Positions 61,958 to 64,000 of a DNA stretch of 64,000 nucleotides are shown piece after piece. The first letter of the stretch is position 1; each line of letters starts with the position of its first letter. The notes beneath the pieces are model-generated. The model was given only the letters and a program-made list of their open reading frames with translations, was not told the origin of the DNA and ran no database searches. The translations under genes were made by a program, and so were the position numbers. This DNA comes from Mycoplana rhizolycopersici (lineage in GTDB: Bacteria > Pseudomonadota > Alphaproteobacteria > Rhizobiales > Rhizobiaceae): NCBI RefSeq assembly GCF_013378445.1, contig NZ_JABXYK010000001.1:372001-436000 (forward strand), given 5' to 3'.

Positions 61958-62899
61958 ATGGCAACGCCTGCCCTGGCGCGTGAGCGGCTTGTTGCCTTGC
62001 GAGAGGCCGTCGCACGCATCGAAAACGCCGACGGGCCCGGCCTCTCCGGGCGAAAATCCCGCTGGCAGTGGGATGCGCAGGAGGCGGCGCGGAACGATCC
62101 CCCGGCAACAGACGGCCTCGATGCTATTTTTGCAGCCGGCCTGCCGGCCTGCGGGCTCGTCGAGATCCGCAATGCGCAGACGCGCGACATGGGCGCGGCC
62201 ACCGGCTTCACGCTTGCCGTTGCCGCCATGCGGCAGGAGATCGCGAAGACCGGCGCAACACTTTGGATCAGCCAGGCAATGGCACTTTCGGAGGCCGGAA
62301 TGCCCCATGCCCCGGGCTTGAAGAACTATGGCCTCGACCCGGCACGCTTCTTCCTCGCCCGCCCGCGGACGGTTCAGGATGCGCTCTGGATGGCGGAAGC
62401 CGCACTCGGCATCTCGGCCTTTTCGGCCGTCATTCTGGAGATCCGCGGCAATCCCGCCTGTTTCGGCCTGACGGAAAGCCGCCGCCTGCAACTGCGCGCG
62501 AAGGCGAACGGCAGCCTTCTTCTGCTGCTGCGCCAGGCGGGCGAGGAGGAGGCAAGCAGCGCGCTCTGCCGCCTGCGCGTCGAGCCGGCGCCTTCAGGCG
62601 AACGCCCGCTGCCGGACGGGTCGACGCTGGCCGGTAGCCTCGGCAATCCGGCTTTTCTCGTCACCCCGGAAAAAAGCAAGATCGCCGACGCCGTCGGCAC
62701 AGTCCTGGAGTGGAACACCGATGACCGCCGCTTTCGCCGCACAGAAACCTGCCCCGAACCCCATCCTGAATCACACCCTGCCGCTCAGCAGCCACAGCGG
62801 CAGCCAGAGGATACTTTGCCTTTGGTTTCCTTATCTTCCCGCCGACAGGGTGGCCCGGGCCCGCTGGGGACGGTCGTGGCTCTCCAAAGGACGCCCTGA
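61958..62899 (+). CDS. imuA: Mutasome accessory protein ImuA
   Basis: 313 residues. The RecA/SulA-like core is visible from LVEIRNAQTRDMGAATGFTL through GATLWISQAM to ALGISAFSAVILEIRGNP and ESRRLQLRAKANGSLLLLL. ImuA works with ImuB and DnaE2 in SOS-induced translesion synthesis. The last 60 residues or so (from about DDRRFRRTE) overlap the start of imuB in another frame and look like unselected Pro/Gln/Ser-rich sequence. A LexA box lies just upstream. dnaE2 would be expected beyond the right edge. Confidence 0.92.
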   Translation: MATPALARERLVALREAVARIENADGPGLSGRKSRWQWDAQEAARNDPPATDGLDAIFAAGLPACGLVEIRNAQTRDMGAATGFTLAVAAMRQEIAKTGATLWISQAMALSEAGMPHAPGLKNYGLDPARFFLARPRTVQDALWMAEAALGISAFSAVILEIRGNPACFGLTESRRLQLRAKANGSLLLLLRQAGEEEASSALCRLRVEPAPSGERPLPDGSTLAGSLGNPAFLVTPEKSKIADAVGTVLEWNTDDRRFRRTETCPEPHPESHPAAQQPQRQPEDTLPLVSLSSRRQGGPGPLGTVVALQRTP

Positions 62900-64000
62900 T
62901 CATCCGCCCGTCGTCTTCGCCAGCCGCAGCGAAAATGCCATGCGGATAAGCCGTCTCGATCGTGAGGCCGAACGCATCGGCCTGCGCAAGGGGCATGGGG
63001 TCACGGAGGCACGTGCCATCTGCCCGTCGCTGGATATCCTTCCCGCCGAGCCCGCCGCTGACCGGGCGCTGCTCGAGGCCCTGGCCGACTGGTGCGACCG
63101 CTACACGCCGCTCGTCGCCCTCGACGGCGACGACGGGCTCTATCTCGACATCACCGGCTGCGCCCATCTGCACGGCGGTGAGCGGGCCCTGCTCGATGGA
63201 CTTCTATCCTCGCTCTTTGCGCTCGGCGTCGAGGCACGCGGAGCGATTTCGTCCTCTCCCGGCTTGTCCTGGGCGGTCAGCCATTTCGGCGAGGGCGGCG
63301 TGATCGATGCCGATGTGGCGGAAGCGGCGCTGGCACCTCTGCCGACGCCGGCGCTGCGCCTGCCCAAGGATACAGCCGAGATGCTCGGGCGGGTCGGGCT
63401 GAAGGCAATCGGCGATCTTCTGCCCCTGCCGCGCGCGCCGCTTGCCCGCCGCTTCGGACCGTTGCTGCTCCTGCGGCTGGACCAGGCGCTCGGCCTGGAG
63501 GACGAGCCCATCTCGCCGCGCTTGCCGGTACCGGTTCTTTCGGCAGAGCGCCGTTTGTTCGATCCCGTCAGTTCCGCGGACGACATCCTGGCGCTTTCCG
63601 CCCATCTTGCAGGGTCGCTCAAGGAGGGCCTCGAGCGACGCGGCGAGGGCGGACGCCTGTTTGCGCTTCTGCTCTTTCGCGTCGACGGCCGCGTCTTTCG
63701 CATCCATGCGGCGACCTCCGCCCCCCAGCGCGATCCCGATCGCATCACGCTTCTGTTCCGCGAGCGGCTTGCGGCGGTTCATGACGGGTTGGATGCCGGA
63801 TACGGGTTCGAGATCGTCCGCCTCTGCGTGCTCACCGCCGAGCCTTTCGAGACGGTGCAGGAGGGCTTTGCCGACGGCACCGGCGACAGTTGCTCGCTGT
63901 CTGCCTTCGCCGAGCGGATCGTCGCCCGCTTCGGCCCCGACAGCCTGCTTGCCGTCACGCTTGCCGAAAGCCATCTGCCCGAACGCGCCGCGCGTCTCGC
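62721..64000 (+). CDS. imuB: Y-family polymerase-like mutasome protein ImuB (runs off the right edge)
   Basis: 426 codons are present from the ATG at 62721 to the edge without a stop. The conserved ImuB start is RILCLWFPYLPADR, followed by the Y-family-like palm/fingers (RISRLDREAERIGLRKGHGV, ARAICPSLDILPAEP) and VALDGDDGLYLDITGCAHLHGG. Here the acidic catalytic pattern of active Y polymerases is not conserved, as is usual for ImuB, which acts as a scaffold that recruits DnaE2 and the beta clamp. The little-finger domain follows; the beta-clamp motif would be in the missing C-terminus. It overlaps imuA by 179 nt in a different frame. Confidence 0.93.
   Translation, partial: MTAAFAAQKPAPNPILNHTLPLSSHSGSQRILCLWFPYLPADRVARARWGRSWLSKGRPDHPPVVFASRSENAMRISRLDREAERIGLRKGHGVTEARAICPSLDILPAEPAADRALLEALADWCDRYTPLVALDGDDGLYLDITGCAHLHGGERALLDGLLSSLFALGVEARGAISSSPGLSWAVSHFGEGGVIDADVAEAALAPLPTPALRLPKDTAEMLGRVGLKAIGDLLPLPRAPLARRFGPLLLLRLDQALGLEDEPISPRLPVPVLSAERRLFDPVSSADDILALSAHLAGSLKEGLERRGEGGRLFALLLFRVDGRVFRIHAATSAPQRDPDRITLLFRERLAAVHDGLDAGYGFEIVRLCVLTAEPFETVQEGFADGTGDSCSLSAFAERIVARFGPDSLLAVTLAESHLPERAARL

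Noticed and set aside
1-64000. CRISPR arrays, tRNA or rRNA genes, insertion sequences, phage or plasmid genes
   Set aside because: Looked for repeats with regular spacers, cloverleaf-like segments, transposase or integrase motifs and terminal repeats; none found. The regular repeats near position 400 are RTX coding repeats.

Overview
The window looks like chromosomal DNA of a high-GC alphaproteobacterium, most likely a member of the Rhizobiales close to Rhizobiaceae. Supporting signs are a GTTC-N7-GTTC type LexA box in front of imuA-imuB, a short PutA divergent from an Lrp-type PutR, a PepSY/OmpR-regulator/sensor-kinase set, a 1596-residue NAD-glutamate dehydrogenase, and housekeeping genes leuB, leuD and asd scattered between transporters. 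I see no rRNA, tRNA, CRISPR array, insertion sequence or phage gene. Layout: 1-4078 holds the start of an RTX calcium-binding protein, a PepSY/response-regulator/kinase operon whose genes overlap at their stop and start codons, and an alpha/beta hydrolase. 4222-17951 is a two-gene minus-strand assembly line. The upstream protein is formyltransferase / condensation-like remnant / adenylation domain split by a luciferase-like monooxygenase / carrier. The downstream protein is KS-AT-KR-DH-ACP-C-A-PCP-TE. It is preceded by an AT-rich, gene-free stretch (about 18050-18510). This is the best candidate for an undescribed system: a compact biosynthetic line for an N-formylated, possibly alpha-oxidised amino acid extended by one ketide and one further amino acid. 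18567-25497 is one tightly packed minus-strand operon behind a TPP riboswitch: permease ThiX, binding protein ThiY, ThiM, ThiE, ThiD, then a fused TRAP transporter DctQM and its binding protein DctP. The TRAP genes therefore appear to be under thiamine control. 25529-40416 is mostly housekeeping: Atg22-like MFS transporter, NAD-GDH, pyridoxal kinase, beta-carbonic anhydrase, lytic transglycosylase, aspartate-semialdehyde dehydrogenase, an MHS-type MFS transporter with a large periplasmic insert, PAP2 phosphatase and LeuB, with several clear terminators. 40736-48042 is a nucleobase/nucleoside uptake operon (BMP-type binding protein, amidase, ATPase, two permeases) ending in a CodA-like deaminase whose specificity residue is Cys instead of Asp, a change linked to 5-methylcytosine deamination. 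48378-52134 carries a lipid A phosphoethanolamine transferase with a PmrAB-like two-component system. 52159-61500 holds DUF1737, a CitE-like lyase, LeuD, a RidA-like protein, a zincin, PutA/PutR with a perfect palindromic operator between them, and an Rrf2 regulator. 61924-64000 is the SOS-controlled mutasome pair imuA and imuB, where imuB runs off the right edge.
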